From Gemmatimonadota bacterium (lineage in GTDB: Bacteria > Gemmatimonadota > Gemmatimonadetes > Gemmatimonadales > Gemmatimonadaceae), in the NCBI GenBank assembly GCA_028287305.1, contig JAQBPX010000005.1, positions 1 to 43,806 on the forward strand: DNA of 43,806 nt, given 5' to 3'. The notes under the pieces were generated by a model that was given only the letters and a program-made list of their open reading frames with translations, made no database searches and was not told where the DNA came from. How positions within the stretch are numbered: position 1 is the stretch's first letter; every line of letters starts with the position of its first letter. Positions 10,790 to 20,488 of the stretch are shown piece after piece. The position numbers were made by a program, and so were the translations under genes.

Positions 10790-12318
10790 ACTTCAACCTC
10801 GCGATTCCCACGCAGCTGACCATCGCGCTCGGGCCCGACCTGCTGCTGATGTTCGGCGCGATGGTCCTGCTCCTGTTCGCGGCATGGCGCCCCGAGTCGG
10901 CCAGGCACCAGCGCAGCGTCGGCGTGTGGAGCCTCGTGCTCACCGTGCTCACGCTGAACGCCACCATCTGGTACCTCTACCGGGGAAACACGGCCGGCCC
11001 GGGCCCGATTGCCGTGGACAACTTCCGCTGGATGGCGGACATCATCATCCTGCTGGGCGCCGGCTGCACCATTGCCCTCTCGATCGACGACAACGAGCGC
11101 AAGGGGATTCACGCAGGCGAGAGCCACGTCCTCGTGCTGCTCGCGGCGAGCGGCATGATGCTGCTCGTGGCGGCGCGCGACATGATGATCGTCTTCCTGG
11201 GCATCGAGGTGATGTCGATCTCGATCTACTGCCTGGCGGGGATCAACCGCCGCAGCGCGCGCGGCGCCGAAGGAGCGCTCAAGTACTTCCTGCTGGGAGC
11301 GTTCTCCACGGCCTTCCTGCTCTACGGCATCGCGCTGGTCTATGGCGCCACCGGCGCGACCAACCTCTCCGTGATCGGGGAGCGCATCGTGTCGCTGCAC
11401 ATGCTGAAGAGCCCGATCCTGCTCATCGGCATGGCGCTGATGCTGGTCGGTTTCGGCTTCAAGGTCTCCACGGTCCCCTTCCACATGTGGGCGCCGGACG
11501 TCTACGATGGCTCGCCATCGCCGATCACCGGGTTCATGGCGGCGACGGTCAAGGCCGCGGCGTTCGTCGCCTTCCTCCGCATCTGGCTCGAGGCATTCCC
11601 GGCCGCGGCGCCTTCCTGGCACCTGGCCGTGGCCGGGCTCGCTGCCGCCACGATGGTCATCGGCAACGCCATCGGCCTCGCGCAGCGCAACGTGAAGCGA
11701 ATGCTCGCCTACTCGAGCATCGGGCACGCCGGCTACCTGCTGGTCGCGATTGCGGCCAGCTCCGAGCTCGGGGCCAGCGCGATGCTGTTCTACCTGCTGG
11801 CGTACAGCCTCGCCACCTTTGCAGCGTTCGGCATCATCACCGTGCTCGAGGGCGAGACGGACAAGCCACTCACGCTCGACGATTTCGCCGGCCTCTGGAC
11901 CGTGCGTCCCTGGCTGGCCGTGGGCATGACGGTGGCCATGCTCTCCCTGATGGGCTTCCCGATCTTCGGGGGCGCCGGCTTCATGGCCAAGTGGTACGTG
12001 CTGCAGGCCGCGCTGCAGGCCCCCCTTCCGCAGGTGAAGCTGGCCGTGGTGCTCGTGCTGACCACCGTCATCTCCGCGGGCTATTACCTGTACATGGTGA
12101 TGGTGATGTTCATGCGGCCGCGAGGCGAGGGGATCGCCGCGCCACGGGCCACGCCGCCGCTCACGCGCGTGGTGATCGTCGGCGCCATCGCGCTGGTGAT
12201 CTACCTCGGGGTGAACCCCAACTGGACCACGCGCGCGGCGCTCGCCGGTACGCCGGTATTGTCGCGCGCGCCGCTGCCCGTCGTGGCGTATCCCACGGGA
12301 GTTCCCGCGGGCCGCTGA
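10786..12318 (+). CDS. nuoN: NADH-quinone oxidoreductase subunit N
   Basis: NuoN (ND2-type) is the third antiporter-like subunit, next to NuoK and NuoM in the membrane arm. It has 510 residues and about 14 hydrophobic segments. Diagnostic stretches are FLGIEVMSISIYCLAGINR, the FKVSTVPFHMWAPDVYDGSP segment, and NVKRMLAYSSIGHAGYLLV. It is the last nuo gene; after its stop come 76 non-coding bases with a strong hairpin, so it probably ends the respiratory operon or at least marks a point of attenuation. Confidence 0.97.
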   Translation: MNFNLAIPTQLTIALGPDLLLMFGAMVLLLFAAWRPESARHQRSVGVWSLVLTVLTLNATIWYLYRGNTAGPGPIAVDNFRWMADIIILLGAGCTIALSIDDNERKGIHAGESHVLVLLAASGMMLLVAARDMMIVFLGIEVMSISIYCLAGINRRSARGAEGALKYFLLGAFSTAFLLYGIALVYGATGATNLSVIGERIVSLHMLKSPILLIGMALMLVGFGFKVSTVPFHMWAPDVYDGSPSPITGFMAATVKAAAFVAFLRIWLEAFPAAAPSWHLAVAGLAAATMVIGNAIGLAQRNVKRMLAYSSIGHAGYLLVAIAASSELGASAMLFYLLAYSLATFAAFGIITVLEGETDKPLTLDDFAGLWTVRPWLAVGMTVAMLSLMGFPIFGGAGFMAKWYVLQAALQAPLPQVKLAVVLVLTTVISAGYYLYMVMVMFMRPRGEGIAAPRATPPLTRVVIVGAIALVIYLGVNPNWTTRAALAGTPVLSRAPLPVVAYPTGVPAGR

Positions 12319-12350
12319 TCGCCGCGGGCCTCGCCATTCGCACTGTGTGA

Positions 12351-12378
12351 CGAGCGGGGCCGATCCTGGCCCCGTTCG
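12351..12378 (+). terminator. Hairpin after nuoN, possible terminator
   Basis: The sequence shows an 11-bp stem with one G-T pair: CGAGCGGGGCC (12351-12361), loop GATCCT, and GGCCCCGTTCG (12368-12378). It lies between the nuoN stop and the next gene. No run of T follows (CGTTCCTGAGG), so it is not a classic intrinsic terminator. It may act as a weak terminator, an RNA-stability element or an attenuator before the phosphomannomutase. Confidence 0.5.
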
Positions 12379-12394
12379 CGTTCCTGAGGATTAG

Positions 12395-13762
12395 ATGACG
12401 ATCGCAGCAGGGATCTTTCGGCAGTACGACATTCGCGGCATCGTGGACGACGACCTCACGACCGAGGCGGCGCGCGCCATCGGGCAGGCCTACGCCGCGC
12501 TGCTCACCGAGCGCAGCGTGCGCGGCGCGGTGGCCGTGGGGCGCGACAACCGCCCGAGCGGAAACGCGCTCCGCGACGCGCTCGTGGATGGGCTCACGTC
12601 ATGCGGGGTGGACGTCGTCGACATCGGCACCGTGCCCACGCCGCTCCTGTACTGGGCGCTGCATCATGTGGGGGTGGTGGGCGGCATCCAGATCACCGGC
12701 TCGCACAATCCGCCGGAGTACAACGGCTTCAAGCTGTGCCTGGGCACCAGCTCGCTGCACGGCCACGACATCACGCACCTTCATGACCTGATCCAGCGCG
12801 GGCAGTTTCCGCAAGGGCAGGGCAGCGTGCGCATGCAGTCGGTGGTCGACGACTACGTGGCTGATGTCGTGCAGCGCATCGGGCCGCTGAAGCGCCCGCT
12901 GAAGGTGGTCTACGATTGCGGCAACGGCGCCGGCGCGCTGGTGGCGCCGCAGCTCTTCGCCGCGCTCGGCGTCCAGGCGCGCGGCCTCTTCACCGAGAGC
13001 GACGGCACCTTCCCGAACCATCATCCGGATCCCACCGTCCCCGAGAACCTCGACGACATCATCGCCGCCGTGCAGGAGGATGGCGCGGAGATGGGCGTCG
13101 CCTTCGACGGCGACGCCGACCGCATCGGCCTCGTGGACGACACCGGCGAGATCATCTGGGGCGACCGGGTGCTCATCCTCTACGCGCGCGACGTGCTGGC
13201 GCGCTCGGGGAAGAACGAGAACATCATCTTCGACGTGAAGTGCTCGCAGGCGCTCCCCGACGCCGTCACGAAGGCGGGTGGCACGCCGCTCATGTGGAAG
13301 ACGGGGCACTCGCTCATCAAGGACAAGATGAAGGAGATGCACGCCCCCGTGGCCGGTGAGATGTCGGGGCACATGTTCTTCGAGGAGGGCTTCTACGGCC
13401 ACGACGACGCGCTCTATGGCGCGGCGCGCCTGATGCGCATCGCCGCCGACAGCGGGATGACCGTGCGACAGCTGCTGGCGGACGTGCCGAGCTTCGTGAC
13501 CACGCCGGAAATCCGGGTGGACTGCGCGGATGACATGAAGTTCGACCTCGTGCAGCGGGCGATCGCACACTTCCGCGAGACGCATGACGTGATCGACGTG
13601 GATGGCGCGCGCGTGCTCTTCGGCGATGGGTGGGGGTTGATCCGCGCGTCGAACACGCAACCGATCCTGGTGACGCGCTTCGAGGCGCTGACCACCGCGC
13701 GGCTCGCCGAGATCCGCGGCGAGATGGAGGGATGGCTGCGCGCCCAGGGCGTGCACGCCTGA
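12395..13762 (+). CDS. Phosphomannomutase/phosphoglucomutase (AlgC type)
   Basis: This alpha-D-phosphohexomutase interconverts hexose 6- and 1-phosphates (mannose and/or glucose), supplying precursors of sugar nucleotides for LPS and other surface glycans. It has 455 residues with the four-domain layout. The phosphoserine loop is TGSHNPPEYNGFK with S103; the metal loop is DGDADR (238-243); the sugar-specificity loop is GEMSGH (321-326); and the phosphate-binding loop is RASNTQP (417-423). These fit the dual-specificity AlgC-type enzymes better than GlmM, which has a different sugar loop; true specificity cannot be read here. A GAGGA at 12386-12390 precedes the ATG with a short spacing. The UPF0182 gene begins one base after the stop. 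Confidence 0.93.
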   Translation: MTIAAGIFRQYDIRGIVDDDLTTEAARAIGQAYAALLTERSVRGAVAVGRDNRPSGNALRDALVDGLTSCGVDVVDIGTVPTPLLYWALHHVGVVGGIQITGSHNPPEYNGFKLCLGTSSLHGHDITHLHDLIQRGQFPQGQGSVRMQSVVDDYVADVVQRIGPLKRPLKVVYDCGNGAGALVAPQLFAALGVQARGLFTESDGTFPNHHPDPTVPENLDDIIAAVQEDGAEMGVAFDGDADRIGLVDDTGEIIWGDRVLILYARDVLARSGKNENIIFDVKCSQALPDAVTKAGGTPLMWKTGHSLIKDKMKEMHAPVAGEMSGHMFFEEGFYGHDDALYGAARLMRIAADSGMTVRQLLADVPSFVTTPEIRVDCADDMKFDLVQRAIAHFRETHDVIDVDGARVLFGDGWGLIRASNTQPILVTRFEALTTARLAEIRGEMEGWLRAQGVHA

Positions 13763-13763
13763 G

Positions 13764-16181
13764 ATGGGCGGGCGTCGCGGGCTCCTGGCCGGCCTCGCGG
13801 TCGCGGCGATCCTGCTGCTCGCGGGCCGCGCCGTGGCACAGCTCTACGCCGACTACCTCTGGTACGATGCGATGGGCGCCGGCGACGTCTGGCGCGCCCG
13901 CATCATCGCCGTCAGCACGCTGCGCCTTGGCTCGGGGCTGGTGGCGACTGCGTTCGTGCTCGCCAACCTCTACGCCGTGCGGCGTTCCATCGTCTCGCTG
14001 GTCCTGCCGCGCCGCATGGCGAACCTCGACTTCGGGGAGGAGATACCGGGGCACTACCTGACCGGCGTCGCGATCGCGCTGTCCGTGGTGCTCGGTGCGC
14101 TGCTCACGCTGCCGCAGGACGACTGGACGTCGCTGGTGCTCGCACAGCGCGGCGTGAGCTTCGGGGAGACGGACCCGTACTTCACGGCGGACCTCGGATT
14201 CTTCACGTACTGGCTGCCCTTCGAGACGTCGGTCTTCTACTGGACCCTCATCTCCGTGCTGTTCGTGGTCGCGCTGGTGACCTTCCTCTACGCGCTCACG
14301 CCGAGCCTGCGATGGGAGGGTGGCAGCATGCACGTCACCGTGTGGGTGCGACGGCATCTCACCGTGCTCGGGGGCGTGCTGCTGCTCCTGCTCAGCTGGC
14401 ACTACCGGCTCGAGATGTTCGAGGTGCTGTCGTACGGCGGCGGGGAGGGGGGCGCGTTCACCTACGTCGACCATCGCGTGTCGGTGCCGGGCAGCCTCGT
14501 GCTCTCGATCTCCACGCTGGTCGCGGCGCTCATCGTGATGTTCGCGGGCTGGACGGGCCAGCGCCGAATGGCCAGCTTCGCCGTGGTGGGAGTGGTGGCA
14601 TTGAGCCTCTCCATTCGGCAGGTCGCGCCGCTGATCGTGCGCTCGGCGAGCGGTGATCCCGATCCCGTGTTGCGTGAGCGGCCGTACGAGGCGACGCGCG
14701 CCGGCTACACGCGCCGCGCCTTCGACGTGGACCGCATCCGGATCGAGCGCGATCCTGGATTCCAGACGCTCGGCGAGGCGAGCGCGGGCGTGCCCGTGTG
14801 GGAGGCCCCGGCACTCGCCACGGCCACCGGTCGCGCCACGGACGTGCGCATCGGCTGGAGCGCGGCGCCCGAGGGCATCGTCGCTACCGCAGTTACGCCG
14901 GGCGACGGGACCCGCAGCGCGCTGGCGCAACGCTACCTGGCATCGGCAGCGTCGGAACGTGGCGCGCCGGTGCCGCTCGCCGCCGCCGGCGCGCGGGAGG
15001 TGGATGAGCATGCGTTGCTCCCCGCGCGATTCGCGCCGGATCGTGAGGGCTACGACGTCGTGGCGGACAGCAGCGGAACCCTGGTGGGCATTCCGCTGGC
15101 GCCGCTCGTGACCAGGCTCGCATTCGCGCTGAGCGTGCAGAACCTCCGGCTGCTGTTCGAGGACCAGCCGCATCCGCGGCCGACCCTGCTGCACCATCGC
15201 GGCGTGCGCGAGCGCGTGGATGCGATCGCGCCATTCCTCGCGCAGGGGTCGGTGGTCTCGCCGGTGGTGGTCGGGGACTCGCTCTTCTGGATGATGGACC
15301 TGTATGCCTCGTCCGCGTCGTATCCGCTCAGCCGGCACGCGATGATCGCCGGCGACGAGCGGTCGTACTTCCATCACGCGGCCACCGCGATCGTGCATGC
15401 CGCCACGGGGCGCACGCTCATCGTCGCCGACTCCACGCTCGACCCGATCGCCTCCACGTGGGCGCAGGTCTTTCCCGCGCTCTTCCGGTCGAGGGCATCG
15501 GTGAGTCCCGCGCTGCTGCAGGCGCTTCCGCCAGCGGTGGACGGCGCGCGCGCGCAGGCCATCGCCTTCGGCCGCTTCGGGTCCCGCACCGACAGTGACG
15601 TGCCGCGACACCTGCCGGTCGGCGATGGCGCCGATTCGCTCTTCGGCGGCGTCGAGACGCCCATGGCGCTCGCGCGACCCGGCGCACTCGCCGTCGTGCT
15701 CCCGCTGCTCGACGAGGGGGAGCGCCTGCGCGGCGCCCTGATCGCCACGGGCGGCGTGGATCGCTCGACCTCATGGTTGCCGCTGCCAGGCAGCGAGCGC
15801 TGGACCGCGCTCGTGGATCGGCTGCGCGCGATGGACACGAGCATCGTGCGCGACCCGGCCCGCGTGCGCGGCGCCGTGCGGCTGCTGCCGCTCGCCGGGA
15901 GCGTGGCTGCCATCCAGTCGCACTACGCGTGGCGCGGACCGGTCGCGTCGCTCTCGCGCGTGCACCTGGCCGTGGGCGACTCCATGCGAAGCGGGGCGAC
16001 GCTCGCGGCCGTGGCGGGCGCACCCGTGACCGGTGGCGCCTCCGCGCTTACCAGCGCTGACCTGCGCGGAACGGCTGACTCGCTCTATCGCGTGATGCGC
16101 GAGTCGATGCAGCGCGGAGACTGGACGGCCTTCGGGCGCGCCTTCGATGCCCTGGGCCGCGTGCTTGGCGGGGGCCGTTGA
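13764..16181 (+). CDS. UPF0182 family membrane protein
   Basis: This is a large membrane protein of unknown function, 805 residues, matching the UPF0182 (COG1615) family. About seven hydrophobic spans lie in the first 290 residues (near 5-24, 48-70, 100-117, 155-178, 197-213, 243-263 and 268-286), followed by a soluble part of about 500 residues, presumably outside the cytoplasm. Family signatures are the FGETDPYF motif at 133-140 with FFTYWLPFE, and PYEATRAGY at 308-315, equivalent to the PY...TR.AY motif. It is somewhat shorter than typical members (about 900 residues). It starts one base after the mutase gene and ends one base before the carbamate kinase gene, so it is in the same transcript. 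I assign no biochemical function. Confidence 0.88.
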   Translation: MGGRRGLLAGLAVAAILLLAGRAVAQLYADYLWYDAMGAGDVWRARIIAVSTLRLGSGLVATAFVLANLYAVRRSIVSLVLPRRMANLDFGEEIPGHYLTGVAIALSVVLGALLTLPQDDWTSLVLAQRGVSFGETDPYFTADLGFFTYWLPFETSVFYWTLISVLFVVALVTFLYALTPSLRWEGGSMHVTVWVRRHLTVLGGVLLLLLSWHYRLEMFEVLSYGGGEGGAFTYVDHRVSVPGSLVLSISTLVAALIVMFAGWTGQRRMASFAVVGVVALSLSIRQVAPLIVRSASGDPDPVLRERPYEATRAGYTRRAFDVDRIRIERDPGFQTLGEASAGVPVWEAPALATATGRATDVRIGWSAAPEGIVATAVTPGDGTRSALAQRYLASAASERGAPVPLAAAGAREVDEHALLPARFAPDREGYDVVADSSGTLVGIPLAPLVTRLAFALSVQNLRLLFEDQPHPRPTLLHHRGVRERVDAIAPFLAQGSVVSPVVVGDSLFWMMDLYASSASYPLSRHAMIAGDERSYFHHAATAIVHAATGRTLIVADSTLDPIASTWAQVFPALFRSRASVSPALLQALPPAVDGARAQAIAFGRFGSRTDSDVPRHLPVGDGADSLFGGVETPMALARPGALAVVLPLLDEGERLRGALIATGGVDRSTSWLPLPGSERWTALVDRLRAMDTSIVRDPARVRGAVRLLPLAGSVAAIQSHYAWRGPVASLSRVHLAVGDSMRSGATLAAVAGAPVTGGASALTSADLRGTADSLYRVMRESMQRGDWTAFGRAFDALGRVLGGGR

Positions 16182-16182
16182 C

Positions 16183-17142
16183 ATGATGCGCGAGGCGCGG
16201 CGCGCCGCAGTGATCGCGCTCGGTGGCAACGCGCTCGCGCCGGCGAACGAGAAGTCCACCATCTACGACCAGTTCCGGCATGCGCGGGAAAGCCTCGGCC
16301 CCATCGTGGACCTCGCGCTCGACGGATGGAACGTGTGCATCGTGCACGGCAACGGCCCGCAGGTCGGGGACGAGCTCGTGCGCAACGAAGCGGCGCGCGA
16401 GGAGGCGAGCCCGCTTCCGCTCGGCGTGCTGGTCGCCGCCACGGCGGGATGGATCGGCTACATGGTGCAGCAGTCCATCGAGAATGCGCTGCGAAGGGCG
16501 GGCAGCCCGCGCGACGTCGCCACCGTCATCACGCAGGTGCAGGTGGACCAGCACGATCCTGCATTGGCGAACCCGACCAAGTTCATCGGCCAGTCGCTCT
16601 CGCCGGAGCGCGCACGCGAGCTCGAGGCGGAGGGCCACGCCGTGAAGCCGGACGGGCGGGGGCACCTGCGCCGTGTGGTGGGCAGCCCGGTGCCCCTCGC
16701 GATTCATGAGCTGCGCACCATCAGGCGCCTGGTGGACGACGGCACGGTGGTCGTGGCGTGCGGGGGCGGGGGGGCGCCCATTTACGACCATCCCACATTA
16801 GGTTGGGAGGGGGTCGACGCAGTGGTCGACAAGGACCTCGCGGCGGCGGTGCTGGCGCGGGACCTGGGCGCCGAACTGCTGCTCATCCTCACCGACGTGG
16901 ACGCCGTCTACGCCGACTGGGGCACGCCAGCACAACGACCGCTTCGCCAGCTCACCGCCGGCGAGGCGGAACAGATGGACCGCGCGGGTGCATTCGGCGA
17001 GGGCAGCATGGCGCCGAAGATTCGCGCGGCGATCGACTTCGTGCGGCGCACGGGCGGTCGCGCAATCATCACGCAGCTGGACATGGGCCGCGCCGCGGTG
17101 CGCGGCGATGCAGGAACGACCATCACATCGGAGCACGCGTGA
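16183..17142 (+). CDS. arcC: Carbamate kinase
   Basis: The enzyme belongs to the amino-acid kinase fold and typically transfers phosphate between carbamoyl phosphate and ADP. It has 319 residues, the family length. Motifs seen are AVIALGGNALAP near the N-terminus, VHGNGPQVGDELVRNEA, a DAVVDKDLAAAVLA segment, TDVDAVYADWG and a C-terminal GSMAPKIRAA stretch. Two adjacent in-frame ATG codons (16183, 16186) could start it. No arginine deiminase or ornithine carbamoyltransferase gene is nearby, so the usual arginine-fermentation context is missing. It is directly coupled to sucC by a GTGA overlap, which suggests co-expression with succinyl-CoA synthetase. Confidence 0.92.
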   Translation: MMREARRAAVIALGGNALAPANEKSTIYDQFRHARESLGPIVDLALDGWNVCIVHGNGPQVGDELVRNEAAREEASPLPLGVLVAATAGWIGYMVQQSIENALRRAGSPRDVATVITQVQVDQHDPALANPTKFIGQSLSPERARELEAEGHAVKPDGRGHLRRVVGSPVPLAIHELRTIRRLVDDGTVVVACGGGGAPIYDHPTLGWEGVDAVVDKDLAAAVLARDLGAELLLILTDVDAVYADWGTPAQRPLRQLTAGEAEQMDRAGAFGEGSMAPKIRAAIDFVRRTGGRAIITQLDMGRAAVRGDAGTTITSEHA

Positions 17143-18284
17143 ACATTCACGAGTACCAGGCCAAGGAGCTTCTCCGGGCCGAGGGAGTGCCGATTCCCCC
17201 AGGCAGGGTCGCGACGTCCGCGGCCGAGGCCGAGGCGATCGCGAAGGAGCTGGGCGGCACCGTGGTCATCAAGGCGCAGGTGCACACGGGCGGCCGAGGC
17301 AAGGCGGGCGGCGTGAAGCTCGCCAAGGCCGGCGAGGCGCGCGCAACGGCCGAGAAGATCATCGGCATGCAGATCAACGGACTCACCGTGCACCAGGTGC
17401 TCGTGACGCCGGCCGCCGACATCGCCACCGAGGCGTACGTGGGCATCATCCTGGACCGCGCGTCCAGGAAGCCCGTGTTCATGGTCAGCCCCGCGGGTGG
17501 CATCGACATCGAGGAAGTGGCACACTCGACGCCCGAGAAGATTCGCAAGATGCCGATCGACACGCGCTTCGGCCTGCTGCCCTACCAGGCGATGGAGCTC
17601 GGCTTCTTCCTGTTTCCGGACGACGTGAAGAAGGCCCGCGCCGCCGCGAAGATCATGGGGCAGCTCTACACCGCCTTCATGAAGAACGGCTGCTCGCTGG
17701 CCGAGATCAACCCGCTCGTCGTCACGCCCGCCGGCGACGTCCTCGCCCTCGACGCGAAGATGACGGTGGATGACAACGAGCTCGATCGCCACCCGGAGCT
17801 CGTCGCGCTGCGCGACGAGACCGCGGAGGAGCCGAGCGAGGTCATGGCGCGCAACGCGAACCTCACCTTCATCAAGCTCGACGGCGACGTGGGCTGCGTG
17901 GTGAATGGTGCCGGCCTCGCGATGGCCACCATGGACCTGGTGAAGTACTACGGCGGCGACCCGGCCAACTTCCTCGACATCGGCGGCTCGTCGAATCCGG
18001 AGAAGGTGGTGAACGCGCTGAAGATCATCACGTCCGACCCGAACGTGAAGGCGATCCTGTTCAACATCTTCGGCGGCATCACGCGCACCGACGACGTGGC
18101 GAACGGCATCGTGACCGCCACGAAGCAGAATCCGCTCAAGGTGCCGATCGTCATCCGGCTCACCGGCACCAACGAGGAGATCGCGATGAAGATCCTCACG
18201 GAAAACGGGTTCTCCGCGTCGTCCGACATGGACGAGGCAGTGCAGAAGGCCGTGGCGCTCGCGAAGGGAGGAAAGGCCGCATGA
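17139..18284 (+). CDS. sucC: Succinyl-CoA synthetase, beta subunit (ADP-forming type)
   Basis: SucC pairs with SucD to interconvert succinyl-CoA and succinate with formation of ATP or GTP in the citric acid cycle. From the GTG at 17139 it has 381 residues (E. coli 388), and its N-terminus [11 protein letters not shown] is the classical one, which decides the GTG start. The ATP-grasp domain fills the first half ([27 protein letters not shown]); the C-terminal CoA-ligase domain contains [13 protein letters not shown] and [16 protein letters not shown]. It overlaps the carbamate kinase gene by four bases (GTGA) and sucD by four (ATGA). Confidence 0.97.
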   Translation: MNIHEYQAKELLRAEGVPIPPGRVATSAAEAEAIAKELGGTVVIKAQVHTGGRGKAGGVKLAKAGEARATAEKIIGMQINGLTVHQVLVTPAADIATEAYVGIILDRASRKPVFMVSPAGGIDIEEVAHSTPEKIRKMPIDTRFGLLPYQAMELGFFLFPDDVKKARAAAKIMGQLYTAFMKNGCSLAEINPLVVTPAGDVLALDAKMTVDDNELDRHPELVALRDETAEEPSEVMARNANLTFIKLDGDVGCVVNGAGLAMATMDLVKYYGGDPANFLDIGGSSNPEKVVNALKIITSDPNVKAILFNIFGGITRTDDVANGIVTATKQNPLKVPIVIRLTGTNEEIAMKILTENGFSASSDMDEAVQKAVALAKGGKAA

Positions 18285-19150
18285 GCATCTTCCTCAACGA
18301 GAACTCCACGGTAATCATCCAGGGGATCACGGGGCGCGACGGCAGCTTCCACGCGAAGCAGATGATGGAGTACGGCACGAAGGTCGTCGGCGGCGTGACG
18401 CCCGGAAAGGGCGGCCAGAAGTTCGAGGGCACCGTGCCGATCTTCAACACCATGCACGAGGCGATGCAGGCGACGGGCGCCAACACCTCCGTGATCTACG
18501 TGCCGCCGATGTTCGCGGCGGACGCGATGATGGAAGCGGCCGACACGGGCGTGAAGTTCATCGTCGCCATCACCGAGGGCGTGCCGGTGCTCGACATGAC
18601 GCGCGTCTATCCCTTCGTGAAGGAGAAGGGCGCGCGCCTGCTCGGCCCCAACTGCCCGGGCCTCATCACGCCTGGCAAGTCGAAGGTCGGCATCATTCCG
18701 GGGCGGATCTGCACCCCGGGCAACGTGGGCGTCGTGAGCCGCTCGGGCACGCTGACCTACGAGATCGTCTACCAGCTCACGCGCGCCGGCATCGGCCAGA
18801 GCACGTGCGTGGGCATCGGCGGCGACCCGATCAACGGGACGAACTTCATCGACTGCCTCCAGGCGTTCGAGGCGGACCCGGAGACGAAGGTCATCTGCAT
18901 GATGGGCGAGATCGGCGGCACCGACGAGCAGGAAGCGGCGGCGTTCGTGAAGGCCAACATGAAGAAGCCGGTGGTCGGCTTCATCGCCGGGCAGACCGCA
19001 CCGCCGGGGCGCCGCATGGGTCACGCGGGAGCGATCATCTCGGGCTCGAGCGGCACCGCGGCGGAGAAGCTGGAGTCGTTCGCTGCCGCCGGCATGGGCG
19101 TGGCGAAGCGGCCCAAGGACTTCGTGGACCTCGTGAAGGCCCGCATGTAA
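18281..19150 (+). CDS. sucD: Succinyl-CoA synthetase, alpha subunit
   Basis: SucD carries the phosphohistidine of succinyl-CoA synthetase and the CoA-binding Rossmann domain. It has 289 residues, as in E. coli. Visible features are [15 protein letters not shown] in the CoA-binding part, [12 protein letters not shown], and the active-site region [17 protein letters not shown] with H248. The start ATG overlaps the sucC stop (ATGA). The next gene begins 18 bases after the stop, so it is probably on the same mRNA. Confidence 0.97.
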   Translation: MSIFLNENSTVIIQGITGRDGSFHAKQMMEYGTKVVGGVTPGKGGQKFEGTVPIFNTMHEAMQATGANTSVIYVPPMFAADAMMEAADTGVKFIVAITEGVPVLDMTRVYPFVKEKGARLLGPNCPGLITPGKSKVGIIPGRICTPGNVGVVSRSGTLTYEIVYQLTRAGIGQSTCVGIGGDPINGTNFIDCLQAFEADPETKVICMMGEIGGTDEQEAAAFVKANMKKPVVGFIAGQTAPPGRRMGHAGAIISGSSGTAAEKLESFAAAGMGVAKRPKDFVDLVKARM

Positions 19151-19168
19151 TGTCGCCAGGATGAGCGA

Positions 19169-20050
19169 GTGCGGCTGACCGACTTCCTGGCCCCGGCCGA
19201 GGTCATCGTCCCGCTGCCACACGAGACGCTCGCGAGCGCTGCCCAGGCGCTCGTCGGGCGTCTCGTCGCCTCGGGCGCCATCGAGAACGCGGAGAAGCTG
19301 GAACGCCGCGTGACCGACGTGCGCGCCGAGAACGTGGCCGTGATGGGGGACCGGGCCTTCCTGCTTCACCTCCGCACGGACGCGGCGCGCGACCTGCGCG
19401 CCGCCGTGGGCATCGCGGCGCGACCGGTGGTCCGGAAGCTGGCCGACGGCGAGATCCAGTGCGCACGCATCGTGGTGCTCGTGGTGTCGCCGGCCAGGCA
19501 CGCCGCGCGCTTCCTGCAGCTCGTGCGCGCCTTCGCCCGCGTCACGGGTGATCCGGACGTGGTCGACTCGATCCTGCAGGTGAGGGACGCGGAGGCGCTC
19601 GTGGCGCATCCTGCGTTCGCGGTGGAGCTGCCGGAGGAGCTGATCGTGCGCGACCTGATGACGGAACGCTGCCGCACCACGCGCGCAGACGTGCCGCTCA
19701 CCGAGGCCGCGCGCGACATGATGCGCGCCGGCGTAGGCGCGCTGCCGGTGGTGGACGACGCAAGCCAGGTGATCGGGATGCTCAGCGAGCGCGAGCTCAT
19801 GCGCCACCTGCTCACTACCCAGGTGCTCGGCGGATCGCGCCGGCCACCCGCGCCCGGCACCGCCGGGCGCAAGACCGTTCGCGACGTGATGACCCGACAG
19901 GTCCTCTGCGTCGCGCCCGAACAGCCCGTGGCGGAAGTCGCGGCGCTGATGACCAACAAGGACGTCGAGCGCGTGCCCGTGGTGCGTGAGGGAAGGCTGG
20001 TCGGCTTCCTCACGCGCGGCGACATCGTTCGCAAACTCATCGGACCCTAG
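19169..20050 (+). CDS. PTS EIIA (PtsN-like) domain fused to two CBS domains
   Basis: The protein has 293 residues in three parts. Residues about 3-150 resemble the EIIA type-2 (fructose/nitrogen PTS) fold; H67 in [19 protein letters not shown] sits where the phosphorylatable histidine of the PHxR motif is expected, although the preceding residues differ from the usual IPH. Residues about 160-215 and 237-291 are two CBS domains ([24 protein letters not shown]), which in other proteins bind adenine nucleotides. The start is a GTG; an ATG at 19161 opens only five codons. It lies between sucD and ndk. A role as a regulator combining phosphotransfer with adenylate sensing is inference; EIIA assignment is the less certain part. 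Confidence 0.8.
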   Translation: MRLTDFLAPAEVIVPLPHETLASAAQALVGRLVASGAIENAEKLERRVTDVRAENVAVMGDRAFLLHLRTDAARDLRAAVGIAARPVVRKLADGEIQCARIVVLVVSPARHAARFLQLVRAFARVTGDPDVVDSILQVRDAEALVAHPAFAVELPEELIVRDLMTERCRTTRADVPLTEAARDMMRAGVGALPVVDDASQVIGMLSERELMRHLLTTQVLGGSRRPPAPGTAGRKTVRDVMTRQVLCVAPEQPVAEVAALMTNKDVERVPVVREGRLVGFLTRGDIVRKLIGP

Positions 20051-20058
20051 GAACCCAC

Positions 20059-20487
20059 ATGGCTGGCAACATCACCCTCACGATCATCAAGCCCGACGCG
20101 TTTGGCGCGGGCAAGGCGGGGAAGGTCCTCGCCCACCTCGAGCAGCAGGGCTTCACGGTCCGGGCCGCTCGCGTCATGCACCTCACGCAGGCGCAGGCCG
20201 GGGAGTTCTATGGCGTGCACCGGGAGCGCCCCTTCTACGGGTCGCTCGTCTCCTTCATGACGTCGGGCCCCTGCATGCCGATGATCCTGGAGAAGGCGGA
20301 CGCGGTTGCGAGCCTGCGCACGGCCATCGGCGCCACCGACCCGGCCCAGGCGGACGAGGGCACGGTGCGGAAGCTGTTCGCCGAGAGCAAGGAGCGGAAC
20401 GCGATCCACGCGTCGGATTCCGATGAGAATGCGGAGCGGGAGAGCCGGTTCTTCTTCAGCGAATCGGACGTGCTGGCAGCGAAGTAG
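20059..20487 (+). CDS. ndk: Nucleoside diphosphate kinase
   Basis: Ndk transfers the gamma phosphate of ATP to other nucleoside diphosphates through a phosphohistidine. It has 142 residues, the standard size. The N-terminus [11 protein letters not shown] includes K11, and the active-site segment [17 protein letters not shown] contains H117 at the same position as in E. coli. It begins eight bases after the stop of the EIIA-CBS gene, preceded by AGGAACCC as a weak ribosome-binding site. Only two bases separate its stop from the repeat dyad at 20489-20568, which probably ends the transcript. Confidence 0.97.
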   Translation: MAGNITLTIIKPDAFGAGKAGKVLAHLEQQGFTVRAARVMHLTQAQAGEFYGVHRERPFYGSLVSFMTSGPCMPMILEKADAVASLRTAIGATDPAQADEGTVRKLFAESKERNAIHASDSDENAERESRFFFSESDVLAAK

Positions 20488-20488
20488 C

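Noticed and set aside
12304-12328. Second small inverted repeat (CCCGCGG/CCGCGGG) over the end of nuoN
   Set aside because: Only seven base pairs with a 11-base interior, partly coding; not distinguishable from GC-rich background.
13317-15611. 764-residue open frame on the minus strand opposite the mutase and UPF0182 genes
   Set aside because: Same Arg/Ala/His-rich shadow composition and antisense to two recognisable genes without its own ribosome-binding site.
19161-19178. Short ATG-initiated frame before the EIIA-CBS gene
   Set aside because: It contains only five codons before a stop. The GTG at 19169 gives the complete protein.
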